A stretch of 24,271 nt of DNA from Gammaproteobacteria bacterium (GCA_007134115.1 SLLK01000254.1:1-24271); one strand, 5' to 3'. Positions 7,562 to 15,494 are shown, numbered from the stretch's first letter. Notes: generated by a model not told the origin, from the sequence alone. A program made the numbers and translations.

Positions 7562-9598
7562 ATGAACGACGCGGCGAGCGCACACCGGCGAATCCAGCAA
7601 CTGCGGGAGCAGATCGAGCACCACAATCGGCGCTACTATGAGCATGACGACCCCGAGATCGCCGATGCCGATTTCGACGCCCTGATGCGTGAACTGGCTG
7701 CGCTGGAAGCCGATTACCCCGAATACGCCACAACCGATTCGCCCACGCAACGCGTGGGCGGGCGCACCGCCCGTGGTTTCCAGAGCGTCACCCACCTGCA
7801 GCCCATGTTGTCACTGGACAATGCCTTCGACGAGGCGGAGGTGGCGGGTTTTGACCGACGTATTCGCGCGCGGCTGGAATACGACGGCGCAGTGACCTAC
7901 TGCGCCGAGCCCAAGCTGGACGGCGTGGCCGTGAGCCTGCTCTACGAGCAGGGTGAACTGGTGCGGGGCGCCACGCGCGGCGACGGGCGTGAGGGCGAAA
8001 ACATCACCGGCAATCTGCGCACGGTCAACGACGTGGTGTCGCGCTTGTCCACCAAGGAACCGCCGGCGCGAATCGAGGTGCGCGGCGAGGTGTACCTGCC
8101 AAAACAGGCTTTTGCCGAGCTGAATCGACGGCTGGAACAGGGCGGCGGCAAAGCCTTCGTCAACCCGCGCAATGCGGCCGCGGGCAGCCTGCGTCAGCTG
8201 GATGCCGCGGTCACCGCGGAGCGGCCACTGCAGATGTTCGTCTACGGGCTGGGGGAGACCGGCGATACCGTGATCCCCGAGAGCCATTATGAAACGCTGC
8301 AGATGCTTGCAGGCTGGGGCTTCCGGATTTCGCCCCTGGCCCGCACGGTGACCGGCGTGGACGGGTGTCTGGCCTTTCACGACGAGGTGCTCCGGCAGCG
8401 GGATCAACTGCCGTATGAAGTGGACGGCGTGGTCTACAAGGTCGACCGTGCCGACTGGCGTCGCGAACTGGGCTTTGTGGCGCGCGCGCCGCGCTGGGCC
8501 ATCGCTCACAAGTTTCCTGCTGAAGAAGCCGTCACCCGGGTGCTGGACGTCACTTTCCAGGTAGGCCGTACCGGCGCACTGACCCCGGTGGCGCGGCTGG
8601 CGCCCGTGTTTGTCGGTGGCGTGACGGTGAGCAATGCCACCCTGCACAACATGGACGAGGTGCGGCGCAAGGATGTGCGGATCGGCGATACCGTGTTTGT
8701 GCGTCGCGCCGGAGATGTGATCCCCGAAGTGGTCCGCGTGGTCGCCGAGAAGCGTCCCGACGATGCGTCGCTTGTTGAGCTGCCGTCGGCTTGCCCGGAC
8801 TGCGGGGCCGAGGTTGTGCGCCCCGAAGGCGAGGCGGTGGCACGTTGCAGCGGGGGGCTGGGCTGCCCGGCGCAGCGCAAGCAGACGCTCAAGCATTTCG
8901 CCTCGCGCCGCGCCATGGACATTGACGGGCTGGGCGACAAGCTGGTGGAACAGCTGGTGGATCGTGATCTGCTGCATGATCCGGCCGATATATTCGGTCT
9001 TGCAAAGGCCGACCTGGTTGAGCTGGAGCGCATGGGCGAACAGTCCGCCGCCAATCTGCTGGAGGCCATCGAGCGCAGCCGTGAAACCACGCTGGCGAGA
9101 TTCCTGTACGCGCTGGGCATCCGGGAAGTCGGGGAAGCCACCGCGGAAGCCCTGGCCGCGCATTTCGGTGACCTGGATGCGCTGGTCATGGCCGACGAGG
9201 AGGATCTGTTGCGTGTGCCGGACGTGGGGCCTGTGGTGGCCGATTACATCAGCGGGTTTTTCCGTCAGCAGGAAAACCGCGAGGTGATCCGTCGCCTGCG
9301 CGAGGCGGGGGTGCGCTGGCGCGCCGAACGGCCCCGTGACAGTGGGCTGCAGCAGGCATTTGATGGTCAGGCCGTGGTGCTCACCGGCTCGCTGGCGGCC
9401 ATGACCCGTGACCAGGCGCGCGATGCCGTGCGCCGGCTGGGCGGTCGGGTGACCGGCAGTGTTTCCGGAAAAACAGCTTTTGTCGTCGCCGGCGACGATC
9501 CGGGCAGCAAGATCGAGCGTGCGCGCGAGCTTGAGGTGCCGGTGCTGGACGAGGCGGCGTTCCTGCAACGATTACGGGAAGCGGGGCTGGCTATCTGA
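7562..9598 (+). CDS. ligA: NAD-dependent DNA ligase LigA
   Basis: LigA seals nicks in replication and repair using NAD+. The protein is 678 residues, the family norm. The N-terminal Ia domain includes YYEHDDPEIAD, and the adenylation lysine is K118 in the KLDG motif. An OB fold follows, then a four-cysteine zinc finger (C411, C414, C429, C435, with the same spacing as E. coli), helix-hairpin-helix repeats, and a BRCT domain at about 595-678. The frame is open from a TTG at 7547, but the ATG at 7562 has AGAGG seven bases upstream and matches family N-termini. It follows zipA after 11 bases and overlaps the next gene by one base. Confidence 0.98.
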   Translation: MNDAASAHRRIQQLREQIEHHNRRYYEHDDPEIADADFDALMRELAALEADYPEYATTDSPTQRVGGRTARGFQSVTHLQPMLSLDNAFDEAEVAGFDRRIRARLEYDGAVTYCAEPKLDGVAVSLLYEQGELVRGATRGDGREGENITGNLRTVNDVVSRLSTKEPPARIEVRGEVYLPKQAFAELNRRLEQGGGKAFVNPRNAAAGSLRQLDAAVTAERPLQMFVYGLGETGDTVIPESHYETLQMLAGWGFRISPLARTVTGVDGCLAFHDEVLRQRDQLPYEVDGVVYKVDRADWRRELGFVARAPRWAIAHKFPAEEAVTRVLDVTFQVGRTGALTPVARLAPVFVGGVTVSNATLHNMDEVRRKDVRIGDTVFVRRAGDVIPEVVRVVAEKRPDDASLVELPSACPDCGAEVVRPEGEAVARCSGGLGCPAQRKQTLKHFASRRAMDIDGLGDKLVEQLVDRDLLHDPADIFGLAKADLVELERMGEQSAANLLEAIERSRETTLARFLYALGIREVGEATAEALAAHFGDLDALVMADEEDLLRVPDVGPVVADYISGFFRQQENREVIRRLREAGVRWRAERPRDSGLQQAFDGQAVVLTGSLAAMTRDQARDAVRRLGGRVTGSVSGKTAFVVAGDDPGSKIERARELEVPVLDEAAFLQRLREAGLAI

Positions 9599-10089
9599 TG
9601 CCGCGAATCACGGAAGTCATCTGCGGGGCGATGTATCTGGCGCTGCTTGCCGGATGTACCGGCGGACCGTATCCCACCGATCTCGATCATCTCAATGGAG
9701 AACAGGCAATGAGTGACCACGGCGATCTGCTGGATCCCTGTCCCGCTACGCCCAACTGCGTATCCAGCCTGGCCGGGCGCGATAGTCAGCGGGTTGCGCC
9801 GCTGGTGGTGAACGGTGATCCTGACGCGGCCATGCACACCCTGCGGGAAGTCGTGGAATCCTTGCCGCGCACCCGGGTCAAGGCATTTTCGCCGGAGGGC
9901 ATGCATGTGGTGTTCACCTCACGCATACTGCGATTTCGTGATGATGTAGAGTTTGCCCTGGCGCGCGAGGACGGTGTCATCCACGTGCGTTCGGCCTCCC
10001 GCGTGGGGCATTCCGACCTCGGCGCGAACCGGCGCCGCGTAGAGCACTTGCGGGCGTTGCTCAGTCAGGAAAACAGCGCCGCCGAATGA
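9598..10089 (+). CDS. DUF1499 family protein, probable lipoprotein
   Basis: The 163-residue protein contains the DUF1499 signature CPATPNCVSS (48-57) and a conserved FTSRILRF.DDVEF block. DUF1499 has no established biochemical role. From the ATG at 9598, which shares its A with the ligA stop (TGATG), the N-terminus ends in LLAGC with C20 as a plausible lipidation site, although the n-region has few positive charges. A second in-frame ATG at 9709 has a better ribosome site (GGAG, eight bases before) and would give a cytosolic 125-residue protein. I favour the lipoprotein start because it is coupled and has a lipobox, but the true start is open. The gene is last in the smc operon. Confidence 0.85.
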   Translation: MPRITEVICGAMYLALLAGCTGGPYPTDLDHLNGEQAMSDHGDLLDPCPATPNCVSSLAGRDSQRVAPLVVNGDPDAAMHTLREVVESLPRTRVKAFSPEGMHVVFTSRILRFRDDVEFALAREDGVIHVRSASRVGHSDLGANRRRVEHLRALLSQENSAAE

Positions 10090-10109
10090 TCGGCGGCGTT
10101 GTTGTTGAT
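10077..10109 (+). terminator. Rho-independent terminator, possibly bidirectional
   Basis: A perfect 9-bp stem, CGCCGCCGA (10077-10085) with TCGGCGGCG (10090-10098), closes a 4-base ATGA loop and is followed by TTGTTGTTG. The DUF1499 stop codon is in the loop. On the minus strand the stem is followed by CTGTTTTCC, so it may also stop transcription coming from the convergent lipoprotein genes. Confidence 0.85.
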
Positions 10110-10119
10110 GCGGGCCTGT

Positions 10120-10944
10120 TCAGTCGTGCAGTTTGATATCGGCATCGGCGTATAGCTGCCGGATCAGCTGGTCGATGCGCTGGTAGCTCATCTCTTCCGC
10201 CAGTCTTTCGCGCATGTCCTCAAACGGCGGCGGCTGGCGCTCGCGGGTATCGTCCAGAAACAGAATGCCCCATCCCAGCGGGGTGTTGATCGGTTGCGCG
10301 CTGTGTTCCCCCTCGCTCAGGCGCGGCAGGGCATGGTCAAAGCCCGGCAACATCTCGTCCAGCGACAGCCAGCCCATGCCGCCGCCCTCATCGCGGCGAG
10401 GTCCTCGCGAATAGCGCTGCGCCAGGTCCGAAAAATCCGCGCCGGCGTTCAGTTCGTCGATCAGTCGCTGCGCCTCGGCCCGTTCGTCAACCAGGATATG
10501 GCGGGCGCTGTACTCGAGGTCGCCGCCGTCAGCCAGATACTCCTCGTAGGCCTGCCGCAGTTGCGCTTCATCGGGGTCCGCGCCGGCTTCCATTTCGCGT
10601 TCGAGGATGGTGTGCACCAGTGCCGAACGGTAGGCACTGATCAATTGCATGGCCGTCTCCGGGTCGCGATGCAGGTGACGCCGCACCGCGGCCTGGGCCA
10701 TCACTTCCATGTTGATGAGTTCTTCCAGAGCTTCCTCGCGCGTGGGCATGGGCACATCGTCATCGCCGCCCGCCCGGTCCTCGCGGAACAGATCGATCAT
10801 GGCGCGGGGTATGGGTTGTCCGTTGACGGTGGCGATGGTCTGGTCGGGATCGACGCCGACCTTGAGGGTTATTTCGTCACTCTGGCTGCAGGCTGTGACG
10901 GCGATCAACATCGCCGGCAGCCATATCCGGTGGGTAGTGCGCAT
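10120..10944 (-). CDS. Parvulin-type peptidyl-prolyl isomerase lipoprotein, divergent copy
   Basis: This 274-residue protein has a signal peptide ending in VTAC with C19 as the lipidation site. Ser at +2 suggests the outer membrane, facing the periplasm. A SurA/PrsA-like helical N-part begins with TIATVNGQPI, and a rotamase (PpiC) domain follows the ARHILV strand. The domain keeps DFSDLAQRYS, the GGGMGW block and the phenylalanine of MLPGF. The usual terminal motif FGWH is LGWG here, so the second active-site histidine is replaced by G226, and catalysis may be lost or weak. Its neighbour at 11075-11932 is a paralogue of the same length that keeps the histidine. AGGAGAGG precedes the ATG. It could be a chaperone for exported proteins. 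Confidence 0.88.
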   Translation of the reverse strand: MRTTHRIWLPAMLIAVTACSQSDEITLKVGVDPDQTIATVNGQPIPRAMIDLFREDRAGGDDDVPMPTREEALEELINMEVMAQAAVRRHLHRDPETAMQLISAYRSALVHTILEREMEAGADPDEAQLRQAYEEYLADGGDLEYSARHILVDERAEAQRLIDELNAGADFSDLAQRYSRGPRRDEGGGMGWLSLDEMLPGFDHALPRLSEGEHSAQPINTPLGWGILFLDDTRERQPPPFEDMRERLAEEMSYQRIDQLIRQLYADADIKLHD

Positions 10945-11015
10945 AGCCTCTCCTGGTCCCGTTCGCGGCGGGTTCCTGTTGTTGTGTGTGCTCCCTTCAC
11001 CGGGGTCAGCCCACG

Positions 11016-11058
11016 CAGCCGCCTGCCCGCTATCGGCCGGGCAGGACGGTTGCGGCTG
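11016..11058 (-). other. GC-rich hairpin between the two lipoprotein genes
   Basis: CAGCCGC (11016-11022) pairs with GCGGCTG (11052-11058) and CTGCCCG (11023-11029) pairs with CGGGCAG (11038-11044), with a 7-base bulge on one side. GTCAGCC (11005-11011) can alternatively pair with GGCTGAC (11054-11060). No T-run follows on the minus strand. It may be an RNA processing or partial termination site that sets different levels of the two proteins. Confidence 0.35.
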
Positions 11059-11074
11059 ACTCGCAGGCGTCGGG

Positions 11075-11932
11075 TTATTGGTCTTCCTTGATGCGGATGC
11101 GCGCATCCTCACGCAGCTCCGCGACCAGTGACTCGATCATGTTCAGGCGCAGATCACGCGCCAGCTCTTCGCGCATGTCCTCAAAGGCAGGCAGTTCGCG
11201 ATCACGGGTGTCTTCGAGTTTAATCACATGCCAGCCGAACTGTGTGCGTACCGGTTCCGATGTATATTCACCGGCTTCCATCGCGGCGATGGCGTCACCG
11301 AAACGCGGCACCATGTCTTCCAGCGAGAACCAGCCCAGATTGCCGCCTTCCTCGCCGGTGGGGCCCTCGGAATGCTCGCGGGCGAGCTGGGCGAAGTCTC
11401 CACCGTCGGCAAGCCGCTCGATCAGTGCACGCGCTTCATCTTCCGATTCCACCAGGATATGGCTGGCCCGGTACTCGGTGCCGCCGCGCGCTTCCTGTTC
11501 TTCATAGGCGGCACGCAGATCATCCTCGTCCACCGCGGCTAGCTGCATGTGTTCCTGCAAATAGGCGCGCGCCAGCGTGGACTTGTAGCTGCCCAGAAGC
11601 TGTGCGGCCATTTCGGCTTCGCGGTGAATGCCGCGCGCCTGGGCGGCTTGCACCAACAGTTCCATTTCTACCAGTTCGTTGACCAACTCCTCGCGTTGCT
11701 CGGCGCTCAGTTCCATCGGCTGGCCGCCGGTGCGCTGGGCCACGAACATCTGCAGCAGGGCCCCCGGAATGGGCTGGCCGTTGACGGTGGCGATGACGTC
11801 GTCGCTGTCGACACCTACCGGCAGGTCAATTTCACTCCGGTCGGAACAGGCGGCCAGCGCCAGCATGACCAGGCCGGCCGGTAATACCATACGTAGTCTC
11901 TTGTACATGAGTGTGCTCTTGCTGCGGGACAC
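11075..11932 (-). CDS. Parvulin-type peptidyl-prolyl isomerase lipoprotein, canonical copy
   Basis: This is a periplasmic prolyl isomerase or chaperone anchored by a lipid. From the GTG at 11932 it is 285 residues, with lipobox LAAC and C29; Ser follows, consistent with outer-membrane sorting. The N-part contains VIATVNGQPIP. The rotamase domain has ASHILV, DFAQLAREHS, GGNLGWFSLEDMVP and FGWHVI with H235, so all recognisable active-site positions remain. GAGG lies about ten bases before the GTG. An ATG at 11908 would give a more compact signal peptide like that of the paralogue but has no clear ribosome site, so the start is uncertain by eight codons. It is the first gene of a two-gene unit with the paralogue 130 bases downstream. 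Confidence 0.88.
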   Translation of the reverse strand: MSRSKSTLMYKRLRMVLPAGLVMLALAACSDRSEIDLPVGVDSDDVIATVNGQPIPGALLQMFVAQRTGGQPMELSAEQREELVNELVEMELLVQAAQARGIHREAEMAAQLLGSYKSTLARAYLQEHMQLAAVDEDDLRAAYEEQEARGGTEYRASHILVESEDEARALIERLADGGDFAQLAREHSEGPTGEEGGNLGWFSLEDMVPRFGDAIAAMEAGEYTSEPVRTQFGWHVIKLEDTRDRELPAFEDMREELARDLRLNMIESLVAELREDARIRIKEDQ

Positions 11933-12101
11933 CGTGTGGTTCCCTCTTTGTGAATGCTCAATCGGCCGTGTTCAGAAAGCGCTGATCTGTTCGTCGTGTC
12001 CACGCGTTTCCTTGCACGACCGATCCCTTGCCCGCGGCTTCGCCGCGGTTCAAGCACTGCAAGCAACGGCGATGGTGCGTCGCCGTCGTGGCAGGCGTTC
12101 A

Positions 12102-12132
12102 AGTGTACTGCAGGTTTGTCCTGCAATACCAA
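12102..12132 (-). promoter_or_regulatory. Tentative promoter with a palindromic spacer, lipoprotein pair
   Basis: On the minus strand TTGGTA (12132-12127) and TACACT (12107-12102) are 19 bases apart, a long spacer. Inside it lies the palindrome TGCAGG-N5-CCTGCA (12109-12125), placed as an operator would be. The rest of the 250-base gap holds a 7-bp hairpin with a 3-base loop (12032-12048) and a 6-bp inverted repeat (12067-12085), and no gene that I can support. Confidence 0.25.
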
Positions 12133-12183
12133 TCACTTGTGCTATCCGGACGGGCGGTGGCCCGATACCGATCCTCGCCCTGT

Positions 12184-12450
12184 TCAGTCTTCGGGCGGGG
12201 CAGCGTCTATATTCAGGGCATGAATGTCTGTCTGCATCATGTCGCCGAGGGCCTCATACACGATACGATGCCGTTCCAGAGGTGAACGCTGCCTGAAGCA
12301 CTCGGCACGAATGCGCAGCTTGAAGTGGCCCATGCCGCTGCGCGCGCCGGGGTGACCGACATGGCGGTGACTGTCGTCCACCAGTTCCAGGCTGTGCGGC
12401 TCAAGCGCCTTTTGCAGTCGCTCGCGTATGCGTTGCATGCGGTCGGTCAT
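12184..12450 (-). CDS. BolA family protein
   Basis: BolA proteins pair with monothiol glutaredoxins to handle iron-sulfur clusters, and some act as transcription regulators. The 88-residue protein has the family pattern: H33 in the loop, GHFKLRI (41-47), ERHRIVYEALGD (59-70), and the invariant IHAL with H77, a cluster ligand in studied members. AGGGA lies about nine bases before the ATG at 12450. It is divergent from yciO with 44 bases between the starts. The C-terminus ends in acidic PPED. Whether it is BolA or the IbaG-type paralogue cannot be decided from this copy, so no symbol is given. Confidence 0.93.
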   Translation of the reverse strand: MTDRMQRIRERLQKALEPHSLELVDDSHRHVGHPGARSGMGHFKLRIRAECFRQRSPLERHRIVYEALGDMMQTDIHALNIDAAPPED

Positions 12451-12494
12451 GTCAGCGTTTCCCTGATGTTCCAGAACCTGTTCGGGAGTGTTCC

Positions 12495-13121
12495 ATGAGT
12501 CAGTATTTCCGTATTCATCCGGACAACCCGCAGCCCCGTCTGCTCAAGCGGGCCATAGAGATTCTCCGTGATGACGGCGTGATCGTCTATCCTACAGATT
12601 CCTGTTACGCGCTGGGCTGCCGTCTTGACGCGCGTGGCGCTCACGAGCGCATCAGTCGTATTCGTCAGGTGGCCCCCGGCCATCACTTCACGCTGGTCTG
12701 CCCGGATCTGTCCAGCATCGGCACCTACGCCAGCGTGGGCAACACTGAGTACCGTATGCTGAAGGCGCTCACGCCGGGGCCGTTTACTTTCCTCTTGCCG
12801 GCCACCCGCGAGGTGCCCAGGCGCCTGCATAACCCCAAGCGGCGCACCATCGGCTTGCGTGTGCCGCAGCATCCGGTGGTCACCGGTCTGCTGGAAATGC
12901 TGGGCGAACCGTTGCTCAGCTGCACCCTGATCCTGCCCGGTGACGAACTGCCGCTGACTGAGCCGGAAGATATTCGCGAGCGACTGGAGCACCATGTAGA
13001 CGCGGTCATCGACAGCGGTCACTGTGGTCTTGAGCCGACGACGGTGATCGATATGTTCGAGCAACCGCCGACGGTGACGCGCCGCGGGCGCGGGGTGGAA
13101 CGCGTGGATGCGCTGTTGTGA
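12495..13121 (+). CDS. yciO: YciO, Sua5/YciO/YrdC family protein
   Basis: The 208-residue protein is collinear with E. coli YciO: it opens with MSQYFRIHPDNPQPRL and has GVIVYPTDSCYALGC, FTLVCPDLS, TPGPFTFLLPATREVPRRL, IGLRVP and KPTTVID-like PTTVID. The family includes TsaC/Sua5, which makes threonylcarbamoyl-AMP for the t6A tRNA modification. YciO itself is related but is not the main t6A enzyme in E. coli, so its role is less certain. GGGAG lies six bases before the ATG. It is divergent from bolA and is separated from trpS by 218 bases that contain a promoter candidate. Confidence 0.95.
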   Translation: MSQYFRIHPDNPQPRLLKRAIEILRDDGVIVYPTDSCYALGCRLDARGAHERISRIRQVAPGHHFTLVCPDLSSIGTYASVGNTEYRMLKALTPGPFTFLLPATREVPRRLHNPKRRTIGLRVPQHPVVTGLLEMLGEPLLSCTLILPGDELPLTEPEDIRERLEHHVDAVIDSGHCGLEPTTVIDMFEQPPTVTRRGRGVERVDALL

Positions 13122-13175
13122 TGGGGTCTGGCGGTAATATTCGCCGGTACCGTGCAGCGGGGATTCATCGCAAGC

Positions 13176-13204
13176 TGAGCCGGATGATCGAGTATGGTTA
13201 TAAT
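13176..13204 (+). promoter_or_regulatory. Candidate trpS promoter
   Basis: A perfect TATAAT (13199-13204) lies 17 bases after TGAGCC (13176-13181), a poor -35. A TG at 13195-13196 is one base away from the ideal extended -10 position. The predicted leader would be about 125 bases long. Confidence 0.45.
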
Positions 13205-13226
13205 GGGCTCGCTGAACGGGTCGCCA

Positions 13227-13308
13227 GGCGTCCCGCAGGGTCCGCTGAGACGCCCCGAACAGATCAGCGTTTCCATTGCCGGGCCCGGCACGGGTCGGTC
13301 CCGGCCCG
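13227..13308 (+). other. Structured trpS leader
   Basis: Two hairpins can form between the promoter candidate and trpS. GGCGTC (13227-13232) pairs with GACGCC (13249-13254), and further on a GC-rich GGGCCCGG/CCGGCCC pair forms with one bulged base (about 13279-13308). No Trp-rich leader peptide and no T-run were seen, so classical attenuation is not supported. Confidence 0.3.
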
Positions 13309-13339
13309 CACCGCACAACAACAGTAATCAGGAGTCGGC

Positions 13340-14557
13340 TTGGTTTCCACTTCCACCCAGCCCGCGCGCATTGTTTCCGGTATGCGCCCCACGGGCGCCC
13401 TGCATCTGGGCCATTATCACGGTGTACTGCGTAACTGGCTGCGTTTGCAGCAGGAACAGGAGTGCCTGTTCTTTATTGCCGACTGGCATGCCCTGACCAC
13501 CCATTACGAGGATTCCGGCGAGATCGCCGAACACGCGCTGGAAATGGCCATCGACTGGCTGGCGGTGGGCATCAACCCGGGGCTGTCGACCATGTTCGTG
13601 CAGTCCCACGTGCCCGAGCATGCCGAGTTGCATCTGCTGCTGTCGATGATTACGCCGCTGGGCTGGCTGGAACGCGTGCCCACCTACAAGGATCAGCAGG
13701 AGAAATTGCGCGAACGCGATCTCTCCACCTACGGTTTTCTGGGTTATCCGCTGCTGCAGAGCGCGGATATCCTGGTCTACAAGGCCACCCAGGTGCCGGT
13801 GGGGGAAGATCAGGTGGCCCACGTGGAGCTCACCCGCGAGATTGCGCGCCGCTTCAATCATGTCTTCGGTCGCGAACCGGATTTCGAGGCGCTGGCCGAG
13901 GAGGCCGTGCGCAAGATGGGCAAGAAGCAATCGCGCTTGTATCGCGATTTACGCAAGCGCTACCAGGAAAAAGGCGATGATGAGGCGCTGGATGTGGCGC
14001 GTGCGCTGCTGGAAAGCCAGCAGAATATTACACTGTCAGATCGCGAGCGGCTGCTGGGTTATCTGGAAGGCGGTGGACGCATTATCCTGCCCGAGCCGGA
14101 TGCCTTGCTGGCGCCCAATGCCAAAATGCCGGGGCTGGACGGACAGAAAATGTCCAAGTCCTATGGCAATACCATCTCCCTGCGCGAGCAGCCCGAGGAG
14201 GTAGACCGCAAGGTGCGCACCATGCCCACTGATCCGGCACGGGTGCGGCGCGAAGACCCGGGTGAGCCGGAAAAGTGCCCGGTATGGCCCTTGCACCGGA
14301 TTTACAGTGATCGCAGTACCTGTGACTGGGTGGAGCAGGGGTGTCGCAGCGCGGGCATCGGCTGCCTGGAATGCAAGCAACCGCTGATCGAGGCCATCAA
14401 CACCGAGCTTGAACCCATACAGGAGCGCGCGCGCGAGCTCGCCGAGGATCCACAGCGGGTGCGCGCAGTGCTTGCCGAGGGCGCGGAAAAGGCGCGTGAT
14501 CTGGCGCGGGTGACGCTCGAAGAGGTACGCCAGGCCGTGGGCCTGAAGTACCGATGA
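13340..14557 (+). CDS. trpS: Tryptophanyl-tRNA synthetase, iron-sulfur type
   Basis: This class Ic synthetase charges tRNA-Trp. At 405 residues it is longer than E. coli TrpRS (334). It has the HIGH-type motif HLGH (22-25), KMSKS (270-274) and the usual Rossmann landmarks (FFIADWHALT, GEDQ). An extra charged segment at about 180-255 is an insertion. At 313-345 the cysteines C313, C335, C342 and C345 are spaced C-x21-C-x6-C-x2-C, close to the pattern that binds a 4Fe-4S cluster in Thermotoga maritima TrpRS. The start is TTG: AGGAG lies six bases before it, and the conserved ARIVSGMRPTG begins before the first in-frame ATG, which would remove it. scpA follows after 46 bases. Confidence 0.97.
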   Translation: MVSTSTQPARIVSGMRPTGALHLGHYHGVLRNWLRLQQEQECLFFIADWHALTTHYEDSGEIAEHALEMAIDWLAVGINPGLSTMFVQSHVPEHAELHLLLSMITPLGWLERVPTYKDQQEKLRERDLSTYGFLGYPLLQSADILVYKATQVPVGEDQVAHVELTREIARRFNHVFGREPDFEALAEEAVRKMGKKQSRLYRDLRKRYQEKGDDEALDVARALLESQQNITLSDRERLLGYLEGGGRIILPEPDALLAPNAKMPGLDGQKMSKSYGNTISLREQPEEVDRKVRTMPTDPARVRREDPGEPEKCPVWPLHRIYSDRSTCDWVEQGCRSAGIGCLECKQPLIEAINTELEPIQERARELAEDPQRVRAVLAEGAEKARDLARVTLEEVRQAVGLKYR

Positions 14558-14603
14558 GCGCCCCGGGCGGCATGGACGTACGCGTGGCCGGAGTGTGTTT
14601 GCC

Positions 14604-15494
14604 ATGAGCGAGGACGAGCAACTGCAATTTCGCAAGGTGGGCGGCGCCCAGGCGGAAATGCCTTTTGCCGTGGTGCTGGGCGAACCCTATACCACCCCGC
14701 CGCGCGATCTGTACATTCCGCCGGATGCGCTGGAAGTCTTTCTCGAAGCGTTCGAAGGGCCGCTGGACTTGCTACTGTATCTGATCCGGCGCCAGAACCT
14801 GGACATTCTGGATATTCCGGTGGCGGAGATCACCCGCCAGTACATGGAATACGTGGAGCTGATGAAGGAACTGCGGCTGGAACTGGCGGCCGAGTACCTG
14901 GTCATGGCCTCCATGCTGGCCGAAATCAAGTCGCGCATGCTGCTGCCCCGGCGCGAGGTCGATGAGGACGAGGAAGACGACCCGCGCGCCGAGCTGGTCA
15001 GACGCTTGCAGGAATACGAACGCTACAAGCAGGCCGCCGAGGACATTGATGCCTTACCGCGGCTGGAGCGCGACGTGTTTCCGGTGAACCCGGACAGCGG
15101 CAGCCACAAAGTGGTCAAGGCCCTCCCCGAGACCACGCTGCGCGAGATGCTGACGGCCTTCCGTGAGGTGCTGGCGCGTTCGCAGCTGTATACCCATCAC
15201 CAGGTCCAGCGCGAGGCACTTTCGGTGCGCGAACGCATGTCGGCGGTGCTCACTGCCTTGCGCCGCGATGACTACACCGAGTTCGTGCATCTGTTCACGC
15301 CGGCGGAAGGCCGCCGTGGTGTGGTGGTGACTTTTCTCGCCATTCTGGAGCTGGTGCGCGAAGCATTGATCGAAGTGGTACAGTCGGCGCCCTTTGCGCC
15401 GGTATACGTGAGAAGTTCGGGCAGTCGTGCCGGCGGCGAGCAGGCGACGAGCGAGGAAAATGACGGACACACAGCGAACCAGACGGATTCTTGA
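14604..15494 (+). CDS. scpA: Segregation and condensation protein ScpA (kleisin)
   Basis: ScpA bridges the two Smc heads and closes the condensin ring. The 296-residue protein has the N-terminal kleisin helix motif FEGPLDLLLYLIRRQNLDIL at 50-69, QYMEYVELM, then an acidic middle (EVDEDEEDDPR), and a C-terminal winged helix with VVTFLAILELVR. About 45 residues precede the conserved block, and the C-terminal tail after VYVRSSGS is probably disordered. A GTG at 14595 is also in frame but sits one base after GGAG; the ATG at 14604 with ten-base spacing is preferred. The last 35 bases overlap scpB, so the two subunits are translationally coupled. Confidence 0.96.
   Translation: MSEDEQLQFRKVGGAQAEMPFAVVLGEPYTTPPRDLYIPPDALEVFLEAFEGPLDLLLYLIRRQNLDILDIPVAEITRQYMEYVELMKELRLELAAEYLVMASMLAEIKSRMLLPRREVDEDEEDDPRAELVRRLQEYERYKQAAEDIDALPRLERDVFPVNPDSGSHKVVKALPETTLREMLTAFREVLARSQLYTHHQVQREALSVRERMSAVLTALRRDDYTEFVHLFTPAEGRRGVVVTFLAILELVREALIEVVQSAPFAPVYVRSSGSRAGGEQATSEENDGHTANQTDS

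Noticed and set aside
7811..9568. A 585-codon open frame on the minus strand opposite ligA.
   Set aside because: His/Gln/Arg-rich product without recognisable domains and no ribosome site, opposite a fully conserved LigA.
13118..13327. A 69-codon plus-strand frame between yciO and trpS.
   Set aside because: Basic, low-information product without a ribosome site that overlaps the promoter and leader structures; no Trp codons, so it is not a trp leader peptide.
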